Assembly (NCBI RefSeq): GCF_900104525.1
Contig: NZ_LT629711.1
Coordinates: forward strand, 1,302,001 to 1,366,000
Reading direction: 5' to 3'
DNA: 64,000 nucleotides
Origin: Pedococcus dokdonensis
GTDB taxonomy: Bacteria; Actinomycetota; Actinomycetes; Actinomycetales; Dermatophilaceae
A program made the position numbers and the translations under genes. Positions 23,939 to 37,431 of this stretch are shown here, piece by piece; position 1 is the stretch's first letter, and the number at the start of each line of letters is the position of its first letter. The notes beneath the pieces are model-generated. The model was not told the DNA's origin. It saw only the letters and a list, made by a program, of their open reading frames with translations, and made no database searches.

Positions 23939-24865
23939 TCAGGTCGCGACGTAGCCGTCGGTCGCGTTGCCGGTCACCGTGGCGAGCTGGTGGATCCCGC
24001 CGTCGTCACCGAACACGTTGTCGCTCGTGAGCGAGGTCTGCGCGAGGTTGACGATGCTCTGCTCGTAGCCGGACGTGGCGTAGACGTCCTTGCAGACCGC
24101 CTCGGGCAACGCGATCTGCGAGGTCTTGACGATCTGCCCGTCGTTGGTCGCCTGGTCGACCGACTGGTAGACCTCGAAGTGGATGTGCGGCCAGCGCCCG
24201 GAGTATGCCGCCGGGAAGATGCTCGTGAAGGTCGCCGTGCCGGAGGCGTTGGTCGCCTGCACCCCGCGCAGGTAGTTCTCCTCGGTGACCCCCTGGGAGT
24301 AGAGGGAGTACTGGCCGTCGCGGTTGCAGTGCCAGAGGTAGACGGCCGCCCCTGCGAGCGCGGAGTAGCCGTTGCCGGCGTCGGTGACGGTGAGGTTGAT
24401 GGTGAGCGGGACGCCCTCCGCCCTGGTGGTCGAGGAGCCGTAGCTCGTCGTGATGTCCGACCGGACGATGCCGGAGTCGTCGAGGACGTCGGGCCCGTTC
24501 GAGCCGTCCCCCGGGTAGGGGCCGCCGGTCTCGTCGGGCACCTCGGCGTCCGGCGTGCTGCCCGGCGCGCCGCTCGACGAGGCGGACGAAGAGCTGCTCG
24601 TGGACGAGGACGCCGACGAGCCCGAGGTGCTGGACGCCGTGGCGTCGTCTCCTGATGTCCCGCAGGCGGCGAGTGCCGCGGTCGCACCCAGACCGCCCAG
24701 GATCCCCAATACCCGGCGGCGCGCGAGCAGGGTCTGCACGTCGAACTCCAGCCCGCGGTCGTGCCGGTCGTCGTGGGGGAACCCGAGGTTGTCGGTGCCG
24801 TGGTCCTGCGGCGGGGTGCCGAGGGCGTCAACGGCCGGCCGCTGGGGCTGCTGGTTCGTCGTCAT
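23939..24865 (-). CDS. Secreted intradiol ring-cleavage dioxygenase-like lipoprotein
   Basis: A 308-residue protein starting at the ATG at 24863-24865. A twin-arginine motif (RRR at 49-51) precedes a hydrophobic segment and a lipobox LAAC at 65-68, so Tat export and lipid attachment at Cys68 are predicted. A Ser/Thr linker follows (about 75-105). The C-terminal beta-sandwich has GGPYPGDG near 114, YLWHCN near 176 and GRWPHIHFEVY at 223-233. Tyr221, His227 and His229 are plausible iron ligands by analogy with protocatechuate and catechol dioxygenases. Extracellular members are known but their substrates are mostly unproven. No aromatic catabolism genes are nearby. Confidence 0.85.
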   Translation of the reverse strand: MTTNQQPQRPAVDALGTPPQDHGTDNLGFPHDDRHDRGLEFDVQTLLARRRVLGILGGLGATAALAACGTSGDDATASSTSGSSASSSTSSSSSASSSGAPGSTPDAEVPDETGGPYPGDGSNGPDVLDDSGIVRSDITTSYGSSTTRAEGVPLTINLTVTDAGNGYSALAGAAVYLWHCNRDGQYSLYSQGVTEENYLRGVQATNASGTATFTSIFPAAYSGRWPHIHFEVYQSVDQATNDGQIVKTSQIALPEAVCKDVYATSGYEQSIVNLAQTSLTSDNVFGDDGGIHQLATVTGNATDGYVAT

Positions 24866-24953
24866 GCACCCAGAGTGGGGCGCTGGTCCGTCGAGCGCTT
24901 GTGCGAGTGCTGTGCGGTCCCTGTGGGCGGCCCGGAGCCGGGATCGCCGGGCG

Positions 24954-25862
24954 TCAGTCGGGGATGGCGATGGACGCGAGGCCGTCCACGAGCCGCTGCG
25001 TGACCGGGGCCTCGGTCCCACCTCGCCGCGCCGCGCGCAGCACGGCCCCGCCGATGGCGTCGAGCTCGAGCGGCTGGCTCGATGCCGCGTCCTTCTGCAT
25101 CGAGCTGCGCATGTCGTCCGGCACCCGGTCCCTGAGGAAGCCGAGCACCGCACCCTCGTCGAGCTCGACACCCTCGGCCAGCGCTGCGGCGACGACCTCA
25201 CCCACCACGCTCTCGACCGCAGCCCAGTGCTCGTCGCGCAGCACGCCCCACGGCGCGGCGAACGACGTGGGCAGCAAGGCCAGCGGAGCCAGCACGCTGA
25301 GCTTCTCCCAGAGGACCTGCCGGTCGTCGTCGCGCACGGTCACCGACAGGCCGGCACCGGCGAGGGCGTCTGCGGCGACCTGCACCTGCGCGGGGTCGGC
25401 CTGCCCCGCAGCCAGTTCCACCAGCGCGAACGGCGAGCGGTGCACGACCACCCCGGGGCTGACCCGCTCGGACTCCACGCGGATCGTGCCGGTGGCGACG
25501 TGGCTCGGCCCGTACCGTGAGCGCAGCAGGTCGACGTGGTCGAGGCCGTTGAGGAAGGGCACGACGAGGGCCTGACCGAGGCTGCCCGGCGGCACCAGGG
25601 CCAGCGCGTCCTCCAGCGCGGTGGCCTTCACCGTGACCAGGACGAGGTCCGGGGCCGCCTCCAGGCGCGGCTCCGCCGACACGGTCTCGACCGAGTCGCC
25701 GTACGCGTCGCTGCGCAGCTCGAGTCCATGTCGTCGGAGGTGGTCCGCGGTGGCGTCCCGCGCCAGCACGGTGACGTGGTGACCAGAGCGGGCGAGGAGT
25801 GCGGCCAGGAGCCCTCCGACGCCGCCGGCGCCGAGGACGGCCACGTCCAGCCGATCGTCCAT
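24954..25862 (-). CDS. Ketopantoate reductase family protein (ApbA/PanE)
   Basis: A 302-residue protein with an N-terminal Rossmann fold (VAVLGAGGVGGLLAALLAR) and the C-terminal helical ApbA domain, including the conserved Lys in LWEKLSVLAPLALLP. Family members reduce 2-dehydropantoate to pantoate with NADPH, but many paralogues act on other substrates. The C-terminal SSMQKDAASSQPLELDAIGG matches the substrate-binding motif of true PanE fairly well. It lies 19 nt downstream of aroB and is probably co-transcribed with the shikimate genes. CoaBC, in the same window, acts later in coenzyme A synthesis. Confidence 0.85.
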   Translation of the reverse strand: MDDRLDVAVLGAGGVGGLLAALLARSGHHVTVLARDATADHLRRHGLELRSDAYGDSVETVSAEPRLEAAPDLVLVTVKATALEDALALVPPGSLGQALVVPFLNGLDHVDLLRSRYGPSHVATGTIRVESERVSPGVVVHRSPFALVELAAGQADPAQVQVAADALAGAGLSVTVRDDDRQVLWEKLSVLAPLALLPTSFAAPWGVLRDEHWAAVESVVGEVVAAALAEGVELDEGAVLGFLRDRVPDDMRSSMQKDAASSQPLELDAIGGAVLRAARRGGTEAPVTQRLVDGLASIAIPD

Positions 25863-25881
25863 GGTCCCGACGGTACCCGCG

Positions 25882-27496
<1,615 letters not shown>

Positions 27497-27500
<4 letters not shown>

Positions 27501-28720
27501 CACGTGCGCATCGCCTCGGGGATCGAGGCCAGGTATGCGGTGTGGTTGCGCGCCGTCTCGGCGACCGAGTCGCCGCCGAACTTCTCGACGCAGGCCTGCG
27601 CCAGCACGAGGGCGACCATCGCCTCGGCGACCACGCCGGCCGCGGGGACGGCGCACACGTCGGAGCGCTGGTGGATCGCCTTGGCGGCTTCGGCACCGGT
27701 GGTGTCGACGGTGTCGAGGGCGCGCGGCACGGTCGAGATCGGCTTCATCGCAGCGCGCACCCGCAGCACGTCCCCGGTCGACATGCCTCCCTCGGTGCCG
27801 CCGGCCCGTCCGGTGCGGCGCTGGATCACCCCGTCGGCGTCCCGCTCCATCTCGTCGTGCGCGGCCGAGCCTCGACGGGCCGCGGTCCGGAAGCCGTCGC
27901 CGACCTCCACGCCCTTGATCGCCTGGATGCCCATCAGGGCGGCCGCCAGCTGGGCGTCGAGCCGTCGGTCCCAGTGCACGTGCGAGCCCAGGCCCGGGGG
28001 CAGTCCGTAGGCGACCACCTCGACGACCCCGCCGAGCGTGTCACCGTCCTTCTTGGCCGCCTCGACCTCGGCCACCATGGCCGCGGAGCCCGCGGCGTCG
28101 AGGGTGCGCACGGGGTCGCCGTCGATCTGCTCGACCTGGTCGGGTGTGGGCAGCGGGGCGTCCTCGGCGACCCCTGCCCCGCCGATCGCCACGGTGTGGG
28201 ACACGAGCCGGATGCCGTAGGCCTGCTCCAGGAACCGCGCGGCCACCTCCCCCAGCGCCACCCGGGCGGCGGTCTCGCGGGCGGACGCGCGCTCCAGCAC
28301 CGGCCGGGCGTCGTCGAAGCCGTACTTCTGCATGCCGACGAGGTCGGCATGTCCCGGACGGGGACGCGTCAGCGGCCGGTTGCGGGCGATCTCCTTGTCG
28401 GCGTTGACGTCGTCCGACGCGGCGTAGGCCTCGTCGGAGACGGGGTCGGGCGACATCACCGTCTCCCACTTGGGCCACTCGGTGTTGCCGATCCGGATGG
28501 CCACCGGGGAACCCATCGTGACGCCGTGCCGCACGCCGCCGAGGAACTCCACCTCGTCCTGCTCGAACTTCATCCGGGCTCCCCGACCGAACCCCAGACG
28601 ACGACGGGCCAGGGCGGCGGCCACGTCCTTGGTCGTCACCTCGATCCCGGCCGGCAGTCCCTCGATCGTGGCGAGGAGGGCCGGGCCGTGGGACTCACCT
28701 GCGGTCAACCAGCGGAGCAT
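27497..28720 (-). CDS. aroC: Chorismate synthase
   Basis: A 407-residue protein starting [21 protein letters not shown]. The family signatures are [32 protein letters not shown] and [24 protein letters not shown]. It makes chorismate from EPSP and needs reduced FMN. The start is the ATG at 28718-28720; upstream Met codons fall in the intergenic region with the A24 peptidase. It is the upstream partner of aroK and aroB. Confidence 0.97.
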
Positions 28721-28757
28721 GAGCCGATCCTCCCATGCACCCTGCGGACCGGTCCGG

Positions 28758-29450
28758 CTAGGCCACCACGTGGTACTGCACGAGCATGCCGACGAACGCA
28801 CCGACCAGCATCGACGGGCCGAACGCGATGTGCGAGCGCAGCCCGGCCCGCCGACCGACCAGCAGCACGAGGCCGACCAGACCTCCCACCAGGAAGGCGG
28901 CGACGACCGCGACGAAGGCCTGGTAGATGCCGATCCAGCCGACCAGGAACCCGATCAGGCCCGACAGCTTCACGTCACCGAAGCCGAGCGAGCTCGGCGA
29001 GACGAAGGCCATCACGAAGTAGACGGCATACATCGCCGCGCCGCAGGCGAGGGCACGGACCAGCGCGCCCCAGTCGCCCAGTCCGACCGTGCCGACGAGC
29101 ACGAGCACGAGCAGCGCCGGGTAGGCGGGCAGCACCAGCCCGTCGGGCAGCCGGTGCACGTCGGCGTCGATCCAGACCAGGGCCACCGCGAGCCAGGCGA
29201 AGAAGAGGAACGCCGGCAGCGCCGACCAGCCCGCGTAGTCACCGATCCGCCAGCCCATCAGCACCCACAACCCGGCCAGCAGCACGGCCGGCCACCACCA
29301 GTGCCGAGGCAGGTCTGCGGCCTGGTCCGACTCGATCCGGTAGCCGCCGGTCGCCAGCACCCGCCCGGTGAGGCCGCCGATCACGGCACCGGCCAGCGCG
29401 AGCAGCACCAGCACCCAGGGCGCGGTCCCGGCACCCGGGAAGAACTCCAT
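28758..29450 (-). CDS. A24-family prepilin peptidase, minimal form
   Basis: A 230-residue polytopic membrane protein with about seven hydrophobic segments. The two catalytic aspartates of type IV prepilin peptidases are present, in [13 protein letters not shown] and in GFGDVKLSG. The N-terminal zinc-binding methyltransferase domain of full-length PilD is absent, as in many actinobacterial versions. The ATG at 29448-29450 follows the aroE stop by 46 nt; no strong Shine-Dalgarno is visible. A comparable peptidase gene (Rv2551c) sits at the equivalent place in M. tuberculosis. No pilin or assembly ATPase gene is nearby, so its substrates are probably encoded elsewhere. Confidence 0.87.
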   Translation of the reverse strand: MEFFPGAGTAPWVLVLLALAGAVIGGLTGRVLATGGYRIESDQAADLPRHWWWPAVLLAGLWVLMGWRIGDYAGWSALPAFLFFAWLAVALVWIDADVHRLPDGLVLPAYPALLVLVLVGTVGLGDWGALVRALACGAAMYAVYFVMAFVSPSSLGFGDVKLSGLIGFLVGWIGIYQAFVAVVAAFLVGGLVGLVLLVGRRAGLRSHIAFGPSMLVGAFVGMLVQYHVVA

Positions 29451-29496
29451 CAGCGCACCGAACCCTTCGTGCGCCGGGTGGCACGCCAGGAGCCGG

Positions 29497-30315
29497 TCAT
29501 CGGGCCAAGGCCTGTCGTCCCGCGGCATACATCGCCTGCACGGGCGGCTGTTCGCCGGTGAACAGCCGGAACTGCTCGGCCGCCTGGTAGACGAGCATGT
29601 CGAGGCCCGAGACCACGTCCATCCCGGCCTTGGCAGCGGCCGTGGCGAGCGGGGTCGGCCAGTCGGCGTAGACGACATCCATGAGCGTGCCCCTGCGCCG
29701 CTTCTGGCCCAGCCCCCGGGCCGCGAGCTCACCGGCGGCCGGCGGCAGGGTGCTGACCACCAGCCCACCCTGGTGGGCCGACCCCCACGACGCGAGCGGC
29801 ACCAGGTCGACGGCGAGCCCGGCGTGCACGGCGAGCCGCAGGGTCTCCGGACGTGCCTCGCCGCGCAGGGCCAGCCGGATCCGGCGGACCCCGATCGAGC
29901 CCAGTGCCAGCAGGGCCGAGCGAGCGGTCGCGCCTCCCCCGAGCAGGGTGGCGCTGCCGTCGTGCCCGACGTCGGCGAGCGCCGCCTCGAGCCCGCGGAC
30001 GTCGGTGTTGTGGGCGTCCCAGCCGCCGTCCGTGCGCCGCACCAGCGTGTTCACCGAACCGGTCACCCGCGCGGTCTCGGTCACGGTCGTGGCGACGGTG
30101 AAGGCCGCCTCCTTCAGCGGCATGGTGAGGCTCAGCCCCCGCCAGCTCGCGTCCAACCCGGCCACCCACGGGGCCAGCTCACCCTCGCGCAGCTCGTGCG
30201 CGTCATACCGCCAGCTGGTCAGTCCGAGAGCGCGGTAGCCCGCCGTGTGCAGCACCGGTGACAGCGAGTGCGCCACCGGGAACCCCAGGACCGCCGCTCG
30301 CCGCCGGTCAGCCAC
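29497..30315 (-). CDS. aroE: Shikimate dehydrogenase
   Basis: A 272-residue protein from GTG at 30313-30315. It has the substrate-binding VAHSLSPVLH, the catalytic Lys in LTMPLKE and NTD in AHNTDVRG. A dinucleotide-binding GGGATARSALLALGSIG and C-terminal GLDMLVYQAAEQF complete the family pattern. It interconverts 3-dehydroshikimate and shikimate with NADPH. It overlaps mltG by 8 nt. The tight mltG-aroE arrangement is conserved in actinobacteria. Confidence 0.95.
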   Translation of the reverse strand: MADRRRAAVLGFPVAHSLSPVLHTAGYRALGLTSWRYDAHELREGELAPWVAGLDASWRGLSLTMPLKEAAFTVATTVTETARVTGSVNTLVRRTDGGWDAHNTDVRGLEAALADVGHDGSATLLGGGATARSALLALGSIGVRRIRLALRGEARPETLRLAVHAGLAVDLVPLASWGSAHQGGLVVSTLPPAAGELAARGLGQKRRRGTLMDVVYADWPTPLATAAAKAGMDVVSGLDMLVYQAAEQFRLFTGEQPPVQAMYAAGRQALAR

Positions 30316-31489
30316 CGCCCTCGCACTTCGGCTTGTTGGCGTCGCACCACGCCTGGCGCTGGGCGTTGTTGCGGTCGTGCTCGGCCTGGGTGGCCGCGAA
30401 CAACGTCTCGCCGGTGTCGTAGTTCACCGTGACGAAGTAGAACCACGGCCCCTCGGTGGGGTTGGCCGCCGCCTCGATCGCCGCCGCGCCGGGGCTGCTG
30501 ATCGGGCCGGGCGGCAGGCCCTTGTGCGCGTAGGTGTCGTAGGGGTTCGACTTGGCCGAGTCGTACTCGGTCTTGGTGAGGTTGCCGCGCTTCTGCAGGG
30601 CGAAGTTGACCGTCGAGTCCATCTGGAGCAACCCCACGGTGGGACCGTTGGGGTCGTCGAGCCGGTTCTCGACCACCCGGGCCACCTTGCCCCGGTCGGC
30701 GACCCCGGCCTCGCCCTCCACGATCGAGGCCACGATCAACGTCTTCTGGTAGTCGGCCTCGTCGACGCCGGCCTTCTCCAGCTCGTCGAGCGCCTTGGCG
30801 ACCATGATCTTGAGCTGCTGCGTGGCGGTCGCCTTGACCGGGAACTCGTAGGTGGACGGGAAGAGGTAGCCCTCGACATTGCCCTTCGCACCGGCCGGCA
30901 GTCCGATGGCCTCGGCGTCCTTGGCTGCCTTGGTGTACTCGGCGACCGGCACGCCCGTCCCCTTGGACAGGGCCGCGAACACCTCGCTCTTCCAGAGCCC
31001 CTCACGGACGGTCACGCGCGGGACGCTGCGGTTCTTGGGGTCGAGCAGGATGGCGAGGGCTCCCGCGCCGGTCATCTGCTTCTTCATGGTGTAGGTGCCC
31101 GGCTGGATCCCGGCCGCCCGCGAGTCCGCGGCCGCGGCGTCGAGGTAGGCACTGGAGCTCTTCACGACGCCGGCCTTCTCGAGGGTGCGGCCGATGGCGC
31201 TGCCCGTGTCGCCGTCGTTGACGACGATCTGCACCTCACCGGTGCCCGGCCCCGGGTAGTCGTCGCTCTCCAGGAAGCCGTCGACGACCGGTCGCAGCAC
31301 CGTGTATGCCGCGAAGGCCGCCAGGGCGACGACCGCCAGGGCCACGAACAGGCAGCCCGACCGGCGCCCCCTGCGCTTCGCGGGACGGGTGGTGCGACGC
31401 CGCTCCGCCCGGGTGCGCGCCTGCGGCTGGCCCTCGCGCGCGTCCTCGTGCCCCCCGAAGATCGAGTGCTCCAGGTGGGGGTCGGTCAT
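30308..31489 (-). CDS. mltG: Endolytic murein transglycosylase MltG
   Basis: A 393-residue protein. A basic cytoplasmic N-terminus of about 45 residues leads to one membrane helix (about 46-63), then a LysM-like region and the YceG catalytic domain outside the membrane. The active-site segment ASIVEGEAG (254-262) contains the predicted catalytic Glu258, and YAHKGLPPGPISSPG is the second signature. MltG cleaves nascent glycan strands and sets their length. It sits between ruvX and aroE, its conserved location. The extra cytoplasmic tail is longer than in E. coli, as usual for actinobacteria. Confidence 0.95.
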   Translation of the reverse strand: MTDPHLEHSIFGGHEDAREGQPQARTRAERRRTTRPAKRRGRRSGCLFVALAVVALAAFAAYTVLRPVVDGFLESDDYPGPGTGEVQIVVNDGDTGSAIGRTLEKAGVVKSSSAYLDAAAADSRAAGIQPGTYTMKKQMTGAGALAILLDPKNRSVPRVTVREGLWKSEVFAALSKGTGVPVAEYTKAAKDAEAIGLPAGAKGNVEGYLFPSTYEFPVKATATQQLKIMVAKALDELEKAGVDEADYQKTLIVASIVEGEAGVADRGKVARVVENRLDDPNGPTVGLLQMDSTVNFALQKRGNLTKTEYDSAKSNPYDTYAHKGLPPGPISSPGAAAIEAAANPTEGPWFYFVTVNYDTGETLFAATQAEHDRNNAQRQAWCDANKPKCEGGG

Positions 31490-32021
31490 CGGCGCCTGTC
31501 CTTCGTCCGGGGCTTGCGCCCGCCAGTCCTGACCAGCTCGCCGGGCGGTCGCCCGGAACTGCGCTCCGCGTCGAGCGCGGTCTGCAGGATGAGGACTGCA
31601 GCCGCCTGGTCGACCACCGAACGCTGCCGACGGCCCTCGACCCCGCTCGCACGGAGGTTGCGGTGGGCATCGACCGTCGTGAGCCGCTCGTCGACCAGAC
31701 GGACGGGCACGGGGGCGATGCGCTCCGACAGCCGCCCAGCATACGTGCGGGCAGCCTCGGCGGCGGCACCTTCGTCACCAGCAAGTGTCCTCGGCAGCCC
31801 GACCACGACCTCCACGGCCTCCAGCTCGGCGACCACGGCCGCGATCTCGTCGAGGTCGGTGGGGTGGGGCGCCGTCGGGTCCGCGTCGCGGGACACGGTG
31901 ACCACGGGAGTGGCCAGCAGCGCGGCCGGGTCGCTGGCCGCGACCCCCACCCGCACGCTGCCGACGTCGATGCCCACCCGCCGTCCGGGGCGGGTGGGCA
32001 TCGAGGCGGAGGTGGGCTGGT

Positions 32022-32025
<4 letters not shown>
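31486..32025 (-). CDS. ruvX: Putative Holliday junction resolvase RuvX/YqgF
   Basis: A 179-residue RNase H-like protein from GTG at 32023-32025, coupled to alaS by GTGA. The acidic catalytic positions are in VGIDVGSVRVGVA, LVDERLTTVDA and SVVDQAAAVLILQ. Relatives process pre-16S rRNA or resolve recombination intermediates, and the physiological role is debated. A basic C-terminal tail (GGRKPRTKDRRR) could bind nucleic acid. The alaS-ruvX-mltG order is conserved. Confidence 0.92.
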
Positions 32026-34724
<2,699 letters not shown>

Positions 34725-34777
34725 GAAGTACTCAGTCCTTAGGCGCGTGCCTGGCCACCGACGGGCCGGCACGACGA

Positions 34778-34783
34778 ATCGTA
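34778..34783 (-). promoter_or_regulatory. Possible -10 element before alaS
   Basis: TACGAT on the minus strand matches TANNNT and sits 54 nt before the alaS start in the 111-nt gap after the DUF6167-type gene. The -35 region is not recognisable. No T-box leader was found. Confidence 0.3.
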
Positions 34784-34835
34784 CGGGCAAACAACGGGCG
34801 GGTACCGGGGCGGCGACGCGGGTGCGCCGGCGCCC

Positions 34836-35141
34836 CTACCGAGCTCGCGGGCCTGTGGGGTCGTCGAGCAGGGCCCGGGCCGAGGCCGCGTCGAGCCGGG
34901 CCGCGCTGGCCTCGGGGTCGTCGGCGGTGCCCGCGTCGATGCCGAGGGCGAGCCGCAGCTCCCCCTCGCGCTCGGCCATGCCCTCGCGGACCGCCGCGGC
35001 GAGCTCGCGCAGGCCCTCGCCGAAGTCGGACAGCCCGTGCGCGACCCCGGCCGGGGTGTAGGCCTCCGCGGCCTTGCTGACCTTGCGCACGGCATACACA
35101 CCGGCTGCGGCGCCCAGCGCCACCCAGAAGAGACGTGCCAC
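34836..35141 (-). CDS. Small membrane-associated protein (DUF6167-type)
   Basis: A 101-residue protein from GTG at 35139-35141 (VARLFWVALGAAAGVYAVRK). One hydrophobic helix lies at about 3-18. A mostly helical, charged segment follows (FGEGLRELAAAVREGMAERE). It lies 5 nt downstream of the DUF948-type gene and 111 nt before alaS. Proteins of this size and pattern are regularly found beside alaS in actinobacteria and are annotated as DUF6167. Their function is unknown, and the sequence shows no catalytic motif. Confidence 0.75.
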   Translation of the reverse strand: MARLFWVALGAAAGVYAVRKVSKAAEAYTPAGVAHGLSDFGEGLRELAAAVREGMAEREGELRLALGIDAGTADDPEASAARLDAASARALLDDPTGPRAR

Positions 35142-35146
35142 CGCGA

Positions 35147-35539
35147 TCAGCCCCTGCGGCGGCGACGGCCGCCCGCGCTCTTGGTGCCGCTCGCGCTGAG
35201 CGCAGAGCGGACGCCGTAGGTGAAGGCCGCGACCTTGACGACCGGCGAGCCGAGGGTGGCCGCGAACAGCGAGGTCAGCGCACTCGCGTTGGTGGTCATC
35301 GCCGACACGTTGGTGGTGATGCCGTCGACCCGCGCGAGCTGCTCGTTGGTGAGGCTGACGGTGTCGGTGAGCTTGAGCAGCGTCGGCTGGACGTTCTCGG
35401 TGGTGCTGCGCAGGCTGACCCTCGTCTCGTCGAGGATCTTGCCGGCCTTGCCGATGACGCTCCCCAGCCGGAACACGAGGAACGCGAAGGCCAGCGCCGC
35501 GATCATGCCCGCGATGTCGCCCAAGCTCACTGAATCCAT
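35147..35539 (-). CDS. DUF948-family membrane-anchored protein
   Basis: A 130-residue protein with an N-terminal membrane helix (IAGMIAALAFAFLVFRLG). A long amphipathic or coiled-coil region (about 30-95) rich in Thr, Ser and Leu follows, and a very basic end (AGGRRRRRG). DUF948 proteins are small membrane-tethered helical proteins of unknown function, named general stress proteins in Firmicutes. It pairs with the next gene in rarA-DUF948-DUF6167-alaS. The ATG at 35537-35539 is the only sensible start. Confidence 0.8.
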   Translation of the reverse strand: MDSVSLGDIAGMIAALAFAFLVFRLGSVIGKAGKILDETRVSLRSTTENVQPTLLKLTDTVSLTNEQLARVDGITTNVSAMTTNASALTSLFAATLGSPVVKVAAFTYGVRSALSASGTKSAGGRRRRRG

Positions 35540-35587
35540 GCGGGCACCCTACCCCGCTGCCGACGGGGCGCCCCACGGAGTTCCGAC

Positions 35588-36040
35588 GTGTACCGGGCGG
35601 TTGCGGTGCGCACTGACGCAGGTCAGGGGCTGCGCGGACCGCCGACTGCACGTCACACGTCCGGCGAGGTCGTCAGGCTGGCCCGGGGTCGGTACGCGCT
35701 CCCCCAGCTGGGATCGCACCTGCGCGCGGCGCACCGGCATTCCGCGGTCCTCTCCCACCTCAGCGCGGCGGTGGCCCACGGCTGGGCCGTGAAGTGGCCG
35801 CCCGACCAGCCCTGGCTCACCGTCCCGCGCAACCGCAAGATGGACGCTCGTGCCCGCGCCGGCCTGCAGGTCGCCTATCGGAACCTGAGCCCACGCGAGC
35901 GCAGGCGGGGCGTGACCGGACACGTGCGGACCGTGCTCGACTGCGCGCTGAAGCTCCCGTTCGACGAGGCCCTGTGCCTCGCGTGCTTTGCACGTCATTG
36001 CGCCGCACCGAGGTTCAGCTGCGGCGGATGCGGGCCTTGA
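35588..36040 (+). pseudogene. Remnant of an AbiEi-like / DUF559-type protein
   Basis: A 150-codon frame beginning at a GTG inside poorly conserved sequence. The middle is convincing: GEVVRLARGRYALP, then HRHSAVLSHLSAAVAHGWAVKWPPDQPWLTVPRNRK and HVRTVLDCALKLPFDEALCLA. This is the AbiEi antitoxin-type winged-helix and linker region that, in actinobacteria, normally precedes a DUF559 Vsr-like nuclease domain. Here the conserved N-terminal 30 residues are scrambled. The frame runs into a Cys-rich, unrelated end over the rarA stop codon. The nuclease domain is gone. I read it as a decayed gene on the strand opposite rarA. A short intact protein is a less likely alternative. Confidence 0.6.
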
Positions 36041-37412
36041 GCCACTCCCAGCGCGGACCGAGCCGCTCCTCGAAGCCGCGGTCGGTCGGCCGGTAGTAGT
36101 CCGTCCTGCCCTGGAGGTCGTCGGGCAGGTAGTCCTGCTGCGCCACCCCGTCGGCCTGGTCGTGCGCGTAGACGTAGCCGTCGCCGTGCCCGAGCCGGGT
36201 CGCCCCGGCATACCCGCTGCCGCGCAGGTGCGGGGGCACCAGGCCACCCTTGCCCGCTCGCACGTCGGCGATCGCCTCGTTGATGCCGACGTACGCGGCG
36301 TTGCTCTTGGGTGCCAGCGCGTTGTGCACGACGGCCTGCGCGAGGATGATCCGCGCCTCCGGCATGCCGATCTGGGCGACGGCATGCATCGCCGCCACCG
36401 CGGTCTGGAGCGCCGTCGGGTCGCCCATGCCGACGTCTTCGCTGGCCGAGATGACGATCCGGCGCGCGATGAACCGTGGGTCCTCCCCCGCCTCGAGCAT
36501 CCGGGCGAGGTAGTGCAGTGCGGCGTCGACGTCGGACCCCCGCATCGACTTGATCAGCGCCGAGGCCACGTCGTAGTGCTGGTCGCCGGTGCGGTCGTAG
36601 CGCACGCTCGCGAACGCGACCGCCTGCTCGGTGTGCGCGAGCGTGATCTCCACGGGCCCCTCGTGGGAGGACCCCGCCGGTATGCCGTCCTGCGCCACTC
36701 CCGCGGCCGCCTCCAGTGAGGTGAGCGCTCGCCGCGCGTCACCGCCGGCGATCCGCACGAGGTGGTCGGTGGCGTCGTCGGCCAGGACGTAGTCGCCGGC
36801 CAGCCCGCGCTCGTCCGTCACCGCGGATGCGAGCACGTCGCGCACCTCGTCGTCCGAGAGCGGGCCGAGCGTCACCAGCATCGAGCGGGAGAGCAGCGGG
36901 GCGATGATCGAGAACGACGGGTTCTCGGTGGTCGCCGCCACGAGGATCACCTGCCGGGTCTCGACGCCGGGCAGCAGGGCGTCCTGCTGGGCCTTGGTGA
37001 ACCGGTGGATCTCGTCGAGGAAGAGCACTGTCTGGCGGTCGTACATGTCACGCTCGCGCGCCGCCTGGTCCATTACCGCACGGACGTCCTTCACGCCCGC
37101 GGTGACCGCCGACAGCTCGACGAACCGTCGGTCGGCGGCCGTGGCGACGAGGTGCGCCAGGGTCGTCTTGCCCGTGCCGGGCGGGCCCCAGATGATCGCG
37201 CTCAGCGGGCCGGCCGAACCGCCGGACCCCTCGATCAGCCGCCGCAGCGGGCTCCCGGGGCGCAGCACGTCGGACTGGCCGCGGACCTCGTCCAGCGAGC
37301 GCGGACGCATCCGCACGGCGAGCGGCGGCAGGGACGCGCCCGATGGCATGCCGTCGCCGTCCTGGGCAGCCGCCGCTGCACCGAACAGGTCAGGGTCAGG
37401 ACCGGATGCCAC
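36015..37412 (-). CDS. rarA: Replication-associated recombination protein RarA (MgsA)
   Basis: A 465-residue AAA+ ATPase from GTG at 37410-37412. The N-terminal [11 protein letters not shown] is typical of the clamp-binding end. Walker A is [14 protein letters not shown], Walker B is [11 protein letters not shown] and sensor 1 is AATTENPSF. The C-terminal tetramerisation domain has the signature [20 protein letters not shown] and [12 protein letters not shown]. It acts at stalled forks with SSB and the clamp loader. Its start lies only 19 bp from the divergent MMPL gene, so promoters of the two genes must overlap. Confidence 0.95.
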   Translation of the reverse strand: MASGPDPDLFGAAAAAQDGDGMPSGASLPPLAVRMRPRSLDEVRGQSDVLRPGSPLRRLIEGSGGSAGPLSAIIWGPPGTGKTTLAHLVATAADRRFVELSAVTAGVKDVRAVMDQAARERDMYDRQTVLFLDEIHRFTKAQQDALLPGVETRQVILVAATTENPSFSIIAPLLSRSMLVTLGPLSDDEVRDVLASAVTDERGLAGDYVLADDATDHLVRIAGGDARRALTSLEAAAGVAQDGIPAGSSHEGPVEITLAHTEQAVAFASVRYDRTGDQHYDVASALIKSMRGSDVDAALHYLARMLEAGEDPRFIARRIVISASEDVGMGDPTALQTAVAAMHAVAQIGMPEARIILAQAVVHNALAPKSNAAYVGINEAIADVRAGKGGLVPPHLRGSGYAGATRLGHGDGYVYAHDQADGVAQQDYLPDDLQGRTDYYRPTDRGFEERLGPRWEWLKARIRRS

Positions 37413-37431
37413 GGGTGGCAGGCTATCCCTC

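Noticed and set aside
28758..29450. Prepilin peptidase as a sign of a local pilus or secretion system
   Set aside because: No pilin, ATPase or platform gene is nearby, and the same peptidase gene sits in this shikimate cluster in mycobacteria, so the position is ancestral.
34725..34835. T-box leader or tRNA gene before alaS
   Set aside because: No T-box sequence, specifier loop or cloverleaf could be found. T-boxes in actinobacteria are mostly confined to ileS.
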